Made by a program: the position numbers and the translations under genes. Shown piece after piece: positions 15,416 through 24,965 of a stretch of 64,000 bases of DNA. The stretch comes from Cloacibacillus evryensis DSM 19522 (GTDB lineage: Bacteria; Synergistota; Synergistia; Synergistales; Synergistaceae): assembly GCF_000585335.1 (NCBI RefSeq), contig NZ_KK073872.1, positions 502,001 to 566,000 on the forward strand, in the 5' to 3' direction. A model generated the notes under the pieces. The model saw only the letters and a list, made by a program, of their open reading frames with translations. It had not been told where the DNA came from and made no database searches. The first letter of the stretch is position 1; the number at the start of each line of letters is the position of its first letter.

Positions 15416-18262
15416 ATGGCAAAGGAAATGACAGAGGCACAACTCGCGGCGAGCTATGTCATCAAGAAACTCACTATCAACGGAGTTCCGCGCCGTGTGA
15501 TGGGCAAGCCGGACGTAACGCTGCTTACAGTCCTCCGCGAACAGCTCAAGATGACGGGGACGAAGCGCGGCTGCGACTGCGGCCAGTGCGGCGTCTGCAA
15601 CGTCATACTCAACGGCAAGGTGGTCCGCGCCTGTATCACGCGCTGGAAGAACGTCCCCGAGTTTTCGGAGATCACGACGATCGAAGGGATAGGCACCCCC
15701 GACAATCTTCACGCCCTGCAGTGGGCGATGATAGTCTGCGGCGCGATCCAGTGCGGTTTCTGCACACCGGGCTTCATTACCTGCGGAAAGGCGCTCCTTG
15801 ACCAGAACCCGAACCCGACGCGCGAAGAGGTACGCGACTGGTTCGGCAAGAACTGGATGGCCTGCCGCTGCACCGGCTACAAGCAGATAGTCGACGCGGT
15901 GATGAAGGCCGCCGCGATCCTGCGCGGTGAAGAGAAGATCGAGGATCTCGCGAAGATGTACAAGCCGGGCGACAAGGTCTGGAATTCGAGCTATCCGCGT
16001 CCGAACGCGGTGTTCAAGGCGACAGGTCTTTGGGATTTCGGCGACGACGACCGCCTGAAGCTGCCGGAGGAGTTCCTCTTCGCTTATCCCTACGCCCTTG
16101 AGGGCGTGCGCCACGCGAAGGTCAACAAGATCGACGTGAGCGAAGCCGAGAAGTGCGAAGGCGTCGTGAAGGTCTGCACCTATAAGGACGTCAAGGGCAC
16201 GAACCGCCTGCGCGGCCAGATCGGCTGTGACTCCGCCGTTGTCGACGGCTGGGAGCGCCGCATCATGGTCGAGGAGGGGGACAAGATCCGCCAGTGGGGC
16301 GATATTGTCGCCGTCGTAGTCGCCGACAACGAAAAGCACGCGCGCGCGGCTGCGCAGAAGATCAAGGTCGACTATGAGCAGCTTCCCGAACTCGTCGACG
16401 TCCGCGAGGCGATCAAGGCCGACGCGGTCAGCGTCTTTGACGACTGCCCCGGCATCGACGGTATGCCGAACGCGTGGAACAAGCGCTGCTTCGCAAAGGG
16501 CGATGATCCGAGCGATATTATCGCGAACGCGCCGCATAAAGTTGACGATGAATTCTACAGCTCGCGCCAGCCCCACATGGTTCTCGAGGCCGACTGCGGA
16601 TATGCGTATTACGACGACGAAGGGCGCGTGACGATCCATTCCAAATCCTGCGCCATCTACTTCGCGATAGTCAAGCTTGCCAGAGGTATCGGCCTGCCGC
16701 CGTCGAAGATCCGCATTATTGAGAACAATATGGGAGCCTCTTTCGGCTACAAGACTACGGTCACCAATGAGCAGTATCTTGCCCTCGCCCTGATGGCGAC
16801 GGGGCGTCCCGTATATATGCGCGTCAATATGAAAGAGCACAACCAGCGCACACCGAAGCGCTCGCCCTCCTTTATGCATATCAGAGCCGCGGCGGACGAA
16901 AAAGGCAAACTCATCGGCGTCGATGGGACGTGCTGGATCGACCACGGCCCGTGCAGCGAGTCCGCGAACGACCTTACAAACAAGAGCGGGCAGTTCTTCT
17001 TCTCACCCTATGCGTACGACAATATGCGCGTGACGGCATATACGATCTGGACCAACCATCGCTGGAGCTCGGCCTTCCGCGCCTACGGTTCGCCGCAGAT
17101 ATATTGGGGCGCCGAGACCGCGATGGATATGCTCGCATACGAATGCGGCATGGACCCGTTCGATTTCCGCGAGCAGAACCTTCTCGAGTGGGAGCCGTTC
17201 ACGGAGAACCCCCGCGGCCATTTCCCCTCCGGACACGCGCCGGAAGTCTTCCCGCTGCCGGAAATGATGAAGAAGGCGCGTCCCGTCTATGAAGAGATGA
17301 AGAAAAAGGCCAAAGAGCTTTCAACGCCTGAAAAGAAATACGGCGTCGGCATTTCGGTCAGCATCTACAACGCGAACGACGACGGAGCGGACGAATCCGC
17401 CAGCAACATCGAGCTGCTCAAAGACGGAAGCGTCATGATCTATAACACGTGGGAGGACCACGGACAGGGCGCGGATATCGGCACCGTGGGCACTGCGCAT
17501 GAGGCGCTGAAGCCTCTCGGCATCGCCCCCGAGCAGATAAGGCTCTTTATGAACGACACCGCGCGCTGCCCGAACAGCGGCGCCGCCGCGGCGAGCCGTT
17601 CGCAGACGATGACCGGCAACGCGATCGTCGACAGCTGCAAAAAACTCCTTGACGCGATGCGCAAGCCGGACGGCACGTACCGCACGTACGACGAAATGGT
17701 CGCGGAGAATATCCCGACCTTCTACGAAGGCAAATCGCAGGCCCAGGTCCTTCACAAGGACGGCTCCGTCGAGAGCTGCGGCGGCAACGACAAGGATACC
17801 GGCATAGGCAAGCCCTTCGCCTTCCATATGTTCGCGGTCAACCTCGCGATGGTCTCCGTCGATATGAATACCTTCAAAGCGCATTGCGAGAAGTTTGTCC
17901 TCTGCGGCGACGTCGGCGTCATCAACAACTATCTTGTTGTCGACGGCCAGCAGTACGGCGGCATCGCGCAGGGCATCGGGCTCGCGCTTACGGAAGATTT
18001 CCTTGACGAGTCGAAGTATAACAACTTTGTGACGATGGGCTTCCCGTACATCAAGGACATCACTGACGATCTCACTCTGATACAGTCGGAAGTGCCGCGG
18101 CCGCTCGGGCCGTTCGGAGCTTCCGGAACGGGCGAAATGCCGCTTTCCGGCCCGCACGCCGCCGTAGGCAACGCGATCTATGCGGCCTGCGGAGCGCGCG
18201 TAAAGACGATCCCGGCGATCCCGGCGAGAATCAAGGCGGCCCTCGAGGAGACAAAGAAGTAA
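15416..18262 (+). CDS. Molybdenum hydroxylase (Mop-like aldehyde oxidoreductase, xanthine dehydrogenase superfamily)
   Basis: At 948 residues this single chain joins an N-terminal plant-type [2Fe-2S] domain (Cys53, Cys58, Cys61, Cys73), a second helical [2Fe-2S] domain (QCGFCTPGF and CRCTGYKQ) and a large molybdopterin-binding part, without a FAD domain. That is the layout of Desulfovibrio-type Mop. The glutamate in GTGEMPLSGPHAA near the C-terminus fits the catalytic base region. It would oxidise aldehydes or N-heterocycles by water-derived hydroxylation, passing electrons to an unknown acceptor. AGGAG precedes the ATG at 15416; an earlier Met at 15326 is in the leader and is not favoured. 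The substrate is unknown. Confidence 0.9.
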   Translation: MAKEMTEAQLAASYVIKKLTINGVPRRVMGKPDVTLLTVLREQLKMTGTKRGCDCGQCGVCNVILNGKVVRACITRWKNVPEFSEITTIEGIGTPDNLHALQWAMIVCGAIQCGFCTPGFITCGKALLDQNPNPTREEVRDWFGKNWMACRCTGYKQIVDAVMKAAAILRGEEKIEDLAKMYKPGDKVWNSSYPRPNAVFKATGLWDFGDDDRLKLPEEFLFAYPYALEGVRHAKVNKIDVSEAEKCEGVVKVCTYKDVKGTNRLRGQIGCDSAVVDGWERRIMVEEGDKIRQWGDIVAVVVADNEKHARAAAQKIKVDYEQLPELVDVREAIKADAVSVFDDCPGIDGMPNAWNKRCFAKGDDPSDIIANAPHKVDDEFYSSRQPHMVLEADCGYAYYDDEGRVTIHSKSCAIYFAIVKLARGIGLPPSKIRIIENNMGASFGYKTTVTNEQYLALALMATGRPVYMRVNMKEHNQRTPKRSPSFMHIRAAADEKGKLIGVDGTCWIDHGPCSESANDLTNKSGQFFFSPYAYDNMRVTAYTIWTNHRWSSAFRAYGSPQIYWGAETAMDMLAYECGMDPFDFREQNLLEWEPFTENPRGHFPSGHAPEVFPLPEMMKKARPVYEEMKKKAKELSTPEKKYGVGISVSIYNANDDGADESASNIELLKDGSVMIYNTWEDHGQGADIGTVGTAHEALKPLGIAPEQIRLFMNDTARCPNSGAAAASRSQTMTGNAIVDSCKKLLDAMRKPDGTYRTYDEMVAENIPTFYEGKSQAQVLHKDGSVESCGGNDKDTGIGKPFAFHMFAVNLAMVSVDMNTFKAHCEKFVLCGDVGVINNYLVVDGQQYGGIAQGIGLALTEDFLDESKYNNFVTMGFPYIKDITDDLTLIQSEVPRPLGPFGASGTGEMPLSGPHAAVGNAIYAACGARVKTIPAIPARIKAALEETKK

Positions 18263-18287
18263 CAGGCGCGCAGGCGCGATAAAATCT

Positions 18288-18323
18288 AAAGGGCCGGCAT
18301 GGGATTTTTTCATGCCGGCCCTT
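18288..18323. terminator. 13-bp hairpin between hydroxylase and cupin genes
   Basis: Arms 18289-18301 and 18311-18323 are perfectly complementary; the loop is T-rich but no T tract follows on the plus strand. It may terminate or attenuate, or protect the 3' end of the hydroxylase mRNA. Confidence 0.6.
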
Positions 18324-18379
18324 GCCGGTTTATGATAGACTGTCACATAGAAGCAACCTATGATTTGGGGGGATACGTA

Positions 18380-18814
18380 ATGAGCGAAGAGAAAAACTAT
18401 GGTTCGATATACGACCTGCCGCTGCAGAACGCCTCCGCGCTCGCACCGGAGATAGAGAAGAGGACGATATACGGCCCGGAGAACTGTTGGGGCGATTACG
18501 TCATGCGCCATTTCATCCTGCCGGCGCATAAAGGCATCCCCGCGCACGAGCATGAGTGGGATCACCTGATGTTTACGCTCTCCGGCGACGGCGTCGTCGA
18601 GGTCGAGGAGGAACCGGGCAAAAGGGTCCCTTACCTCATGAAGACGGGCTATTGGACGCGCGTTCCCGGCGGCCTCGTCCATGAATATAAAAACGACGCA
18701 GACGTGCCGCTTGAGTTTTTCTGCATCGTGCCGACCCGCGGCGACCCGCACGCGAAGAAGTTCTCGATGCGCGAGGAGCGGGCCCAGCGCAAGGCCTGCG
18801 AAGGCAAAGCCTAA
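18380..18814 (+). CDS. Small cupin-domain protein
   Basis: A 144-residue single-domain cupin. HEHEWDHLMFTLSGDGVVEVE carries the first cupin motif with two histidines and a glutamate-like position; GLVHEYKND is the second. The role could be sugar-acid or metabolite isomerisation or binding; sequence alone does not tell. GGGGGG stands 8 bases before the ATG at 18380, so the longer open frame is not used. Confidence 0.8.
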   Translation: MSEEKNYGSIYDLPLQNASALAPEIEKRTIYGPENCWGDYVMRHFILPAHKGIPAHEHEWDHLMFTLSGDGVVEVEEEPGKRVPYLMKTGYWTRVPGGLVHEYKNDADVPLEFFCIVPTRGDPHAKKFSMREERAQRKACEGKA

Positions 18815-18884
18815 ATATTTAGAGAGCTAAGGAAATTTGTATGATGAGCGGAGCGCGCCGAGTGAGAGATTCCGGCGCTCCCCG

Positions 18885-20723
18885 CTATTGACGGCGTCCG
18901 CCGTAGAGGAAATTGCGAACGATGAACGAGGCGATGACCTGCCCCGTGATCTCGATGACGGTTTTCTCTTCTTTGCTGAATACCCGCGACGGATCGCAGC
19001 AGTCGAAGCCGAGAAAACCGATAAAATCCCCGTTATCCATTACCGCCGTCTGGACCAGCGTGTGTATATTCTGGTTGTCGAATGTTTCAAACAGCTCCGC
19101 GTCGACGCTCTCTATCTCCATCCAAAAGATGCCGTCGTCGTTGAAGTGTTTCCGGTAATCGGGGCGCTCGTCTTCGTAGCTTCTGTTCTGAAACATCTCC
19201 TTCGTCGCCGCCACACCGTCGTTGCAGAATTCATATATTTCGGAAAAATGCCTGCCGTCGTCGGAATTTCTGAAAATGTAGCCGCGGGAAAAATTGAAGC
19301 GGCGCACTATCAGCTCAATAATGCCGCACACAGCCAATTCCGTGTCTTTCGCGTTATAGAGGATGCGGAGAATGTGACGCGCCGGGTCCTTCGCGAAGAG
19401 GTCGGTCGTGTCGCTTCCGTCCTGAGCCTCTGTCCCCATCTGCGCAAAAGAGAGTCCCATCGATTCCTTATAAAGCTGACAGCGCGCCTTGCCGCTGTTT
19501 TTGGAATGATAAAGCGCGATATCGGCTTTATTGTAAAGATCCAGGAAATTTTTACCCTGCTGCGGGAAGAGGGCGACCCCTATGCTTGCGGAAAACTGCA
19601 GCATGCCGAAGTAATTTCTGTGCAGGGAGCTTAACGCCAGGCAGGCCTCCTCCGCCATCCTTTGCGCCGCGTTTGCGTCCGCGCCCGGCAGGAAGACGAC
19701 GAATTCGTCGCCGCCGGCCCGCCCTAAAAGAGAATCCCCCGTGAATATCCCGCGCAGCGTCTGCGCCACCGAGACGAGCACGGCGTCGCCGAAGAGGTGT
19801 CCCATGAGATCGTTCACATTTTTAAAGTTGTCGAGATCCACCATGATCATGGCAGCCGGCGAGTCTGTTTTGCCCAGCGATTCTATCTCCTTTTCCACCA
19901 TCTCCCGGATGCGCGTTTTATTGTAGAGTCCCGTGAGAGAGTCCCTTTCCGCCATCATCGACAGACGCTCGTTTTTTTCGCGTTCGTCAGTGATGTCGCT
20001 TATGAACCACAGGGAGCGCAGCGAAAGGTCGTCCGGGTCCGTAAAGACGTTATTGACGGCCGATTTCCAGCGATAAGAGGCGCCGTCCGGCGTCAGCGTC
20101 CTGTATTCGATGTTCGCCCCGGTGACGCCGTGCTCAAAATCGTCTCTGTTGTTCTCCGGCAGCGCGAACCGCAGATAGAGCTCCCTGTCGTCGGGGTGGA
20201 CGTGGTTTTGACAAAAGTCCAGGATAGTCTGACGCTGGTCGTTCGCGGCAAAGCCGTATCCCTGAAAATGCTCGCCTCCGGCGATGATCCTGTTGTGCGT
20301 AAGGTCAAATTCATAACAACGGTCATAAAGGCTGGAGAGCGCCTCTTTGTACTTGTCCGCCCGAAACGCGTCCCGCCGCCCGGCGTGCGGCTTTTCGCCA
20401 TATTTATCGCCGCGGCGCGGCTCCGCGCCGGACGCCATTTTCTCCATGGCGGCGACGTACAGGAGCATCAGCGCCACAGTTGCCGTCATACAGACCAATG
20501 CGTAAGATCTGTAACACAAAAGCCGATCCTTCCATAATAGAAGGTTTCCGTCAGAATCCGTCAGACATAGAAACTCCAGCGCGGCGACGCCCGCGGCAAA
20601 TAAAATGAAAAAAACGAGGGCGATGACGAGCAGACGGCCGCGCCGGACATAAATTTTTAGGAACAGGTCCTCTCGCAGGTGGCGGCAACTCATAGCAATG
20701 GCTGATCCGACTCCTTTCGTCAT
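18885..20723 (-). CDS. Membrane-bound diguanylate cyclase with PAS, GGDEF and GAF domains
   Basis: The 612-residue protein begins with two membrane helices (about 31-53 and 73-93). A PAS_3-like sensor follows (HVHPDDRELYLRF, EYRTLTPDGASYRWK), then a GGDEF domain with intact LGRAGGDEFVVFLPG and DLDNFKNVND, then a C-terminal GAF-like domain. It should make cyclic di-GMP from GTP at the membrane. The RxxD inhibitory site expected nine residues before GGDEF is not present, so product inhibition may be absent. The start is uncertain: ATG at 20723 lacks a clear ribosome binding site, while ATG at 20693 has AAAGGAG 17 bases upstream. Confidence 0.9.
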   Translation of the reverse strand: MTKGVGSAIAMSCRHLREDLFLKIYVRRGRLLVIALVFFILFAAGVAALEFLCLTDSDGNLLLWKDRLLCYRSYALVCMTATVALMLLYVAAMEKMASGAEPRRGDKYGEKPHAGRRDAFRADKYKEALSSLYDRCYEFDLTHNRIIAGGEHFQGYGFAANDQRQTILDFCQNHVHPDDRELYLRFALPENNRDDFEHGVTGANIEYRTLTPDGASYRWKSAVNNVFTDPDDLSLRSLWFISDITDEREKNERLSMMAERDSLTGLYNKTRIREMVEKEIESLGKTDSPAAMIMVDLDNFKNVNDLMGHLFGDAVLVSVAQTLRGIFTGDSLLGRAGGDEFVVFLPGADANAAQRMAEEACLALSSLHRNYFGMLQFSASIGVALFPQQGKNFLDLYNKADIALYHSKNSGKARCQLYKESMGLSFAQMGTEAQDGSDTTDLFAKDPARHILRILYNAKDTELAVCGIIELIVRRFNFSRGYIFRNSDDGRHFSEIYEFCNDGVAATKEMFQNRSYEDERPDYRKHFNDDGIFWMEIESVDAELFETFDNQNIHTLVQTAVMDNGDFIGFLGFDCCDPSRVFSKEEKTVIEITGQVIASFIVRNFLYGGRRQ

Positions 20724-20981
20724 AATGGCGGCTTTGAAATGACTTTTATGCTTGTAAAAAAGGCTTTATGTAAATGTTGCTAAATCTGGTTTCAAGATTA
20801 TATCACCTTAAATGTTGAACGGATATTTTCGCTGCCATAATCTATCAAAATGTCAAAGGCGGCGTCTGAAAGAAAACAGCGCCCGGCCTGCGGCACATGG
20901 CGGACGCTGATTGGATCTTAATGCCGCCGCCCTTTGATCTCTGCGAAAGCGGCGGTCTGTTTTTGTCGGGGGATCGTTTCG

Positions 20982-21488
20982 TTACTTTTCCAGATTCATA
21001 TCCGCTATCGGGGGAATGAAGGCCGTCGTCGGCGCGGTGTCCCAAGGGAAGAGCACCCATGTGTCCTGGCTGACCTCCGTGACGAAGGTGTCGACCAGGG
21101 GGCGTCCCTCCGGTTTCGCGTAAACGGTGGCGAAGTGCGCGGGGCCGAACATGCCGCGGACGATCCTCGCCGTCTTGCCGGTGTCCACAAGGTCGTCGAT
21201 TATCAGCCATTTCTCGTCGACTCCCACGAGATCCGGGCGTTTCAGTATATCGGCGGCTGTCTGGTCGCGCATCGTGTAGCTCGAGATGCAGACGGTGTCT
21301 ACGAGGCGGATGTTCAGCTCTCTCGCGATGATCGCAGCCGGCACCAGCCCGCCGCGCGCCACCGTTATCAGACGGCTCCAGTCGCTGCGGATGTCGAGCA
21401 GCTTCCAGGCCAGGGCGCGGCAGTCTCTCTGCACCTGTTCCCATGATACGGGATAATTCTTATGATATCTCGAGGCGGTTTCAGCCAT
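20982..21488 (-). CDS. gpt: Xanthine-guanine phosphoribosyltransferase
   Basis: A 168-residue type I phosphoribosyltransferase. The PRPP loop LIIDDLVDTGKTA (residues 95-107) and the N-terminal VARGGLVPAAIIAREL are as in Gpt, which salvages guanine, xanthine and hypoxanthine to nucleotides. Length fits. The C-terminal LFPWDTAPTT region is also Gpt-like. It stands alone on the minus strand; the 258 bp between it and the cyclase gene holds hairpin-forming sequence near 20920-20965 but no gene. Confidence 0.93.
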   Translation of the reverse strand: MAETASRYHKNYPVSWEQVQRDCRALAWKLLDIRSDWSRLITVARGGLVPAAIIARELNIRLVDTVCISSYTMRDQTAADILKRPDLVGVDEKWLIIDDLVDTGKTARIVRGMFGPAHFATVYAKPEGRPLVDTFVTEVSQDTWVLFPWDTAPTTAFIPPIADMNLEK

Positions 21489-21567
21489 TTATATTCCCCT
21501 TTTCGTGATAGTTCGGATAAAAGCCTTTTTTATTGTACTAACAGAGCCCGCGCTTGTCTATTATCCA

Positions 21568-21792
21568 TCAGGGATCGTCCCCGAGCTCTCCGAGCAGGGA
21601 ATCGATCTCCGCGCGGTCCCCCGAGTCACACAATAATTTCGCGGAGATCTCGACGCGGCGGCCCTCGCGCGCTCCCGCCGGCAGCAGCGACGCGGGAAAT
21701 TCAACGGCGCCGCCCTTCTCTGGCAGCAACCGCGCGGTGTTGCCTTCTATCGCGTCGATGAAGAAGATGCCATTTTTTGTCCCATCTCTCAT
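21568..21792 (-). CDS. DUF3006 family protein
   Basis: A 74-residue protein with the FFIDAIEGNTARLLPEKGG beta-rich pattern of DUF3006. Such proteins are often encoded next to secreted ComEC-like metallo-beta-lactamases, as here: its start overlaps the stop of the upstream MBL gene by four bases, so translation is probably coupled. The function is unknown. Confidence 0.8.
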   Translation of the reverse strand: MRDGTKNGIFFIDAIEGNTARLLPEKGGAVEFPASLLPAGAREGRRVEISAKLLCDSGDRAEIDSLLGELGDDP

Positions 21793-22649
21793 TTGACCGC
21801 CCTCTTTCTCTCAAACGTGATGCTTTTGCCGTCTGTGCGCAGCTTGACGGCGCCGTCAGCGGTGTCGAAGCGGCGCACGCCGGCCTCCCTTATCGCGCGG
21901 ACCACCTCTTTGTGCGGGTGTCCGTAGCTGTTGCCCTTCGCGTAACTGAGGACTATTATTTCAGGCGAGACCTCGCGGAGCGTCCTCTTGTCCGTCCCGT
22001 TGCGGCTGCCGTGATGTGCCGCCTTGAGGACGACCGCCCGCGGAAGCGGCGCTATCGTCGCGCGCTCTTCCCGTTCCATGTCGCCTGTCATGAGAAAAGA
22101 GATGTCCCCGTATGTGACGAGGAGGACCAGACCGTTGTTGTTGGCGTCGCTGTTTGTGTTTTTCAGCTGTTTCACTGGGGCCAGCACCTTCACCTCGACA
22201 TCGCCGAACTTATCCGAAAATCCGCGTTTGGGGCGTCCGAAGGCGATCTTCCCCTCCTTTATGGCCCGGTAGAAGTCACGCTGTATGCGCGATCCGTGGT
22301 TGTACCCCGAATCCCATATCTTTTCTACCGGAAATGCGGAAAGCAGCTCCCTCATGCCGCCGATGTGATCCTCGTGCGGGTGCGTAGCGACCAGCAGGTC
22401 CACCTTTTTTACGCCGCAGGATTTGAGATAGCGCACGGTCTTCTTCGCGTTTTTCTCCGGCCCGGCGTCTATCACTATGGTCTGTCCGTTCGGCAGTATA
22501 AAGAGCGAACAATCCCCCTGCCCGACGTCGACGGCGTAATAGCGCAGCGGCGGCGCCGCGCCGGCCGCGGGAACGACGGAGAACAGCGCGTATGCCAGCA
22601 GGAGCATCGTAAGCAATACTTGCGGGAGGATTTTTGTTTTGTTTTTCAA
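21789..22649 (-). CDS. Secreted ComEC/Rec2-like metallo-beta-lactamase-fold hydrolase
   Basis: The 286-residue protein has an N-terminal signal or membrane anchor followed by an MBL core: VDVGQGDCSLFILPNG, the metal motif THPHEDHIGG, a TGDME strand and KAAHHGSRNGT. These match the stand-alone version of the ComEC C-terminal nuclease-like domain, without the transmembrane channel. It may be an extracytoplasmic nuclease or phosphodiesterase. It forms a two-gene operon with DUF3006. Confidence 0.85.
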   Translation of the reverse strand: MKNKTKILPQVLLTMLLLAYALFSVVPAAGAAPPLRYYAVDVGQGDCSLFILPNGQTIVIDAGPEKNAKKTVRYLKSCGVKKVDLLVATHPHEDHIGGMRELLSAFPVEKIWDSGYNHGSRIQRDFYRAIKEGKIAFGRPKRGFSDKFGDVEVKVLAPVKQLKNTNSDANNNGLVLLVTYGDISFLMTGDMEREERATIAPLPRAVVLKAAHHGSRNGTDKRTLREVSPEIIVLSYAKGNSYGHPHKEVVRAIREAGVRRFDTADGAVKLRTDGKSITFERKRAVK

Positions 22650-22733
22650 TTTTGTGCCGCCTTTCGAGTTACGTCAAAATAAAACGATATGGTCTATAAT
22701 AATTGCTTAGTTGAGACTGAAAGGGAGAGCCGA

Positions 22734-23675
22734 ATGTTCGGATTTTTTCTTGTACTGCCCCTCGTCATTATAATTATAACCGGAAATCAGCTGCGTGCCC
22801 GCGGTTTTTATTCCGCAAACGACATCTCCGCCCTGATGAAGACCCTGTACTGGGTCATATTGCCCCCCCTGCTCTTTCGGACCACCTATATAGCCGGCAC
22901 GGAGGTTTTGAGGCAGCCCAATCTTCTTATCGCGAGCACCCTCTGTTACATTATCACGATAATCGCCGCCTACGCGGGCTCTCGCGCCTTTGCCCACAAG
23001 GGGGACGTCAGACGCACGGCTGTCTCCGTTTTTTCCTCGTTCCGCAGCAACAACATATATCTCGGTTTTCCCGTCATCCAGCTGGCCATGGGGGAGGCTG
23101 GGCTTCACGAGGCCTCCATATATGTGGCCGTGACGACAGTCTCATTCCAGCTTCTCTCCATCGCCGCGGGAGAGGCTGTGCTCTACGGCCGTCCGAGCGC
23201 ACGCGGCATTCTGGACATGCTCAGGAAACTTGTCCTGAACCCGCTGATAATCTCCTGCGTCCTCGGCGTTATCGCCGCGGCCTCCGGCTTCCCGATCCAT
23301 TTCGTCTTCGACGAAGCGATGAAGCTGATGAGCGGCGCGGCGACGGCGGTGGCGCTGCTGGCTCTTGGCGGTTCTCTCGACCTCTCGCGCATGGGCAAAA
23401 TCGTAAAGATACTCAGCCGTACTTGGTTTGACACTCTGATCAAGCTGGCGGTGAATCCGGCTATAATGTATGCGGTGCTGCTGCTTTTCCCTATACCCAA
23501 GGACCTTTTTAACGTTACGGTAATGCTCAGCGCGATGCCGAACGCCGTGAACTGCTTCATCCTGGCGCGCGGCATGGGGATGGACAGCGAGTACGCCGCC
23601 GACCTGGTCGCCGCGACTACGCTGCTCGGGATCATCTCGATACCGGCCTGGGCATACATCCTTGGTATGGTGTAG
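22734..23675 (+). CDS. AEC-family permease (auxin efflux carrier superfamily)
   Basis: A 313-residue membrane protein with about ten hydrophobic segments. The FRSNNIYLGFPV segment and the C-terminal AMPNAVNCFILARGMGMD region are typical of bacterial AEC carriers for malate or other organic anions. AGGGAG precedes ATG 22734; a longer frame upstream has no start signal. TATAAT at 22695-22700 is a possible -10 box. The neighbouring carbamate kinase hints at a role in nitrogenous or organic acid transport. Confidence 0.85.
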   Translation: MFGFFLVLPLVIIIITGNQLRARGFYSANDISALMKTLYWVILPPLLFRTTYIAGTEVLRQPNLLIASTLCYIITIIAAYAGSRAFAHKGDVRRTAVSVFSSFRSNNIYLGFPVIQLAMGEAGLHEASIYVAVTTVSFQLLSIAAGEAVLYGRPSARGILDMLRKLVLNPLIISCVLGVIAAASGFPIHFVFDEAMKLMSGAATAVALLALGGSLDLSRMGKIVKILSRTWFDTLIKLAVNPAIMYAVLLLFPIPKDLFNVTVMLSAMPNAVNCFILARGMGMDSEYAADLVAATTLLGIISIPAWAYILGMV

Positions 23676-23771
23676 TAAACCTATAGTTTCTAATAAGTTT
23701 AGACGAGATATCGGTAATATGCCGGGGCGGCGCAAAATTGCCGAAAAACTCTCCCTGATAAAATTAGCATA

Positions 23772-23801
23772 TTGAACTTTTTGGTGGTTTGGGTTTATAA
23801 T
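23772..23801 (+). promoter_or_regulatory. Promoter for the carbamate kinase gene
   Basis: TTGAAC (23772-23777), an 18-bp spacer and TATAAT (23796-23801) precede the gene start at 23865 by about 65 bp. Confidence 0.6.
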
Positions 23802-23864
23802 ATAGAGACAAAAAATTATTTATCCATCCTAAAAATTTTTAATATGAAGGAGTGCCAGATAACA

Positions 23865-24860
23865 ATGATTCCGCATCCAATAGCCACGAACGACAATCCC
23901 TCAAAAGCAACGAAAGTAGTGATCGCCCTTGGCGGCAACGCTTTAATGGAGGCCGGCACCCCGCCGACGGCGGAGGAACAGCTCAAGGTCGTCAAAAAGA
24001 CCTGTGACAACCTCGCAGATATCAGCTGCAACGGTTATGAGATGGCTGTCGTCCACGGAAACGGACCGCAGGTCGGCCGTCTTGTGCTCCAACAGGAAAT
24101 TGCGGCGGCCTCCCAGCCCGACCAGCTCCCGGCGATACCCTTCGACTGCTGCGGGGCGATGACCGAGGGCTATATAGGCTATCAGATACAGCAGAGCCTC
24201 CGCGACGCGCTCCGCAACAGGAACCGCAACGTTCCCGTTGTGACGCTCGTCACGCAGGTCATCGTCGACGAGAGCGATCCCGCCTTTGAAAAACCGACGA
24301 AGCCGATCGGACGCTTCTACAGCGCGGAAGAGGCCGAAAAAGTGGCCAAAGAGAAGGGCTGGACTATGAAAGAGGACTCCGGCCGCGGCTGGCGCCGCGT
24401 CGTCCCCTCTCCGAAGCCGAAGCGGATAGTCGAACTTGACTCCGTCAAGCGCCTCTGGGATTCAACGATCGTCATTACGGCCGGCGGCGGGGGCATCCCC
24501 GTGATAGAGAACATGGACGGTTCGCTTTCAGGCGTCGCGGCGGTCATAGACAAAGATCTCGCGGCGGAGCGACTCGCGGAGGACATGGAAACGGACATCC
24601 TTCTCATCCTCACCGAAGTCGAGAACGTCTATGTCAACTTTGGCAAGCCCGATCAAAAGGCACTTTCGCACATCACCGTAGCCGAGGCGATCCAGTACAT
24701 GGAAGAGGGGCAGTTCGGTTCCGGAAGCATGGAGCCGAAGGTAATGGCGGCGATAAAATTCGCCCGCCGCTTCCCCGGCAAGAAAGCGATCATCACCTCG
24801 CTCGCGAAGGCCATCGACGCGCTTGAAAACGGAGCCGGCACCATAATCACAATGGCATAG
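23865..24860 (+). CDS. arcC: Carbamate kinase
   Basis: A 332-residue amino-acid-kinase-fold enzyme with VIALGGNALMEAG, VVHGNGPQVGRLV, VITAGGGGIPV and the VIDKDLAAERLA motif specific to carbamate kinases. It makes ATP from carbamoyl phosphate and ADP in arginine, agmatine or purine/allantoin fermentation. No arginine deiminase or carbamoyltransferase is nearby. AAGGAG at 23847-23852 precedes ATG 23865. Confidence 0.92.
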   Translation: MIPHPIATNDNPSKATKVVIALGGNALMEAGTPPTAEEQLKVVKKTCDNLADISCNGYEMAVVHGNGPQVGRLVLQQEIAAASQPDQLPAIPFDCCGAMTEGYIGYQIQQSLRDALRNRNRNVPVVTLVTQVIVDESDPAFEKPTKPIGRFYSAEEAEKVAKEKGWTMKEDSGRGWRRVVPSPKPKRIVELDSVKRLWDSTIVITAGGGGIPVIENMDGSLSGVAAVIDKDLAAERLAEDMETDILLILTEVENVYVNFGKPDQKALSHITVAEAIQYMEEGQFGSGSMEPKVMAAIKFARRFPGKKAIITSLAKAIDALENGAGTIITMA

Positions 24861-24895
24861 TATCCCGTCGTCCCGCGAGAAAAACGGCGCGCGGG

Positions 24896-24923
24896 TTGAC
24901 AAAAGCGCAATATCCTGTAGAAT
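24896..24923 (+). promoter_or_regulatory. tRNA promoter
   Basis: TTGACA (24896-24901), a 16-bp spacer and TAGAAT (24918-24923). The same arrangement occurs before the second tRNA-Tyr copy at 27679-27706. Confidence 0.8.
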
Positions 24924-24965
24924 ATTTTCCCGTGGTGCTGTGTTGAGCGGCCCATCTGTTTTAGT

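Noticed and set aside
15413-16945. Long reverse-strand open frame (510 residues) within the hydroxylase gene
   Set aside because: Antisense shadow of a clear iron-sulphur/molybdopterin protein in G+C-rich DNA; no family motif or start signal.
17321-18751. Long reverse-strand open frame (476 residues) spanning hydroxylase end and cupin
   Set aside because: Crosses two real genes and an intergenic hairpin; composition is that of a shadow frame.
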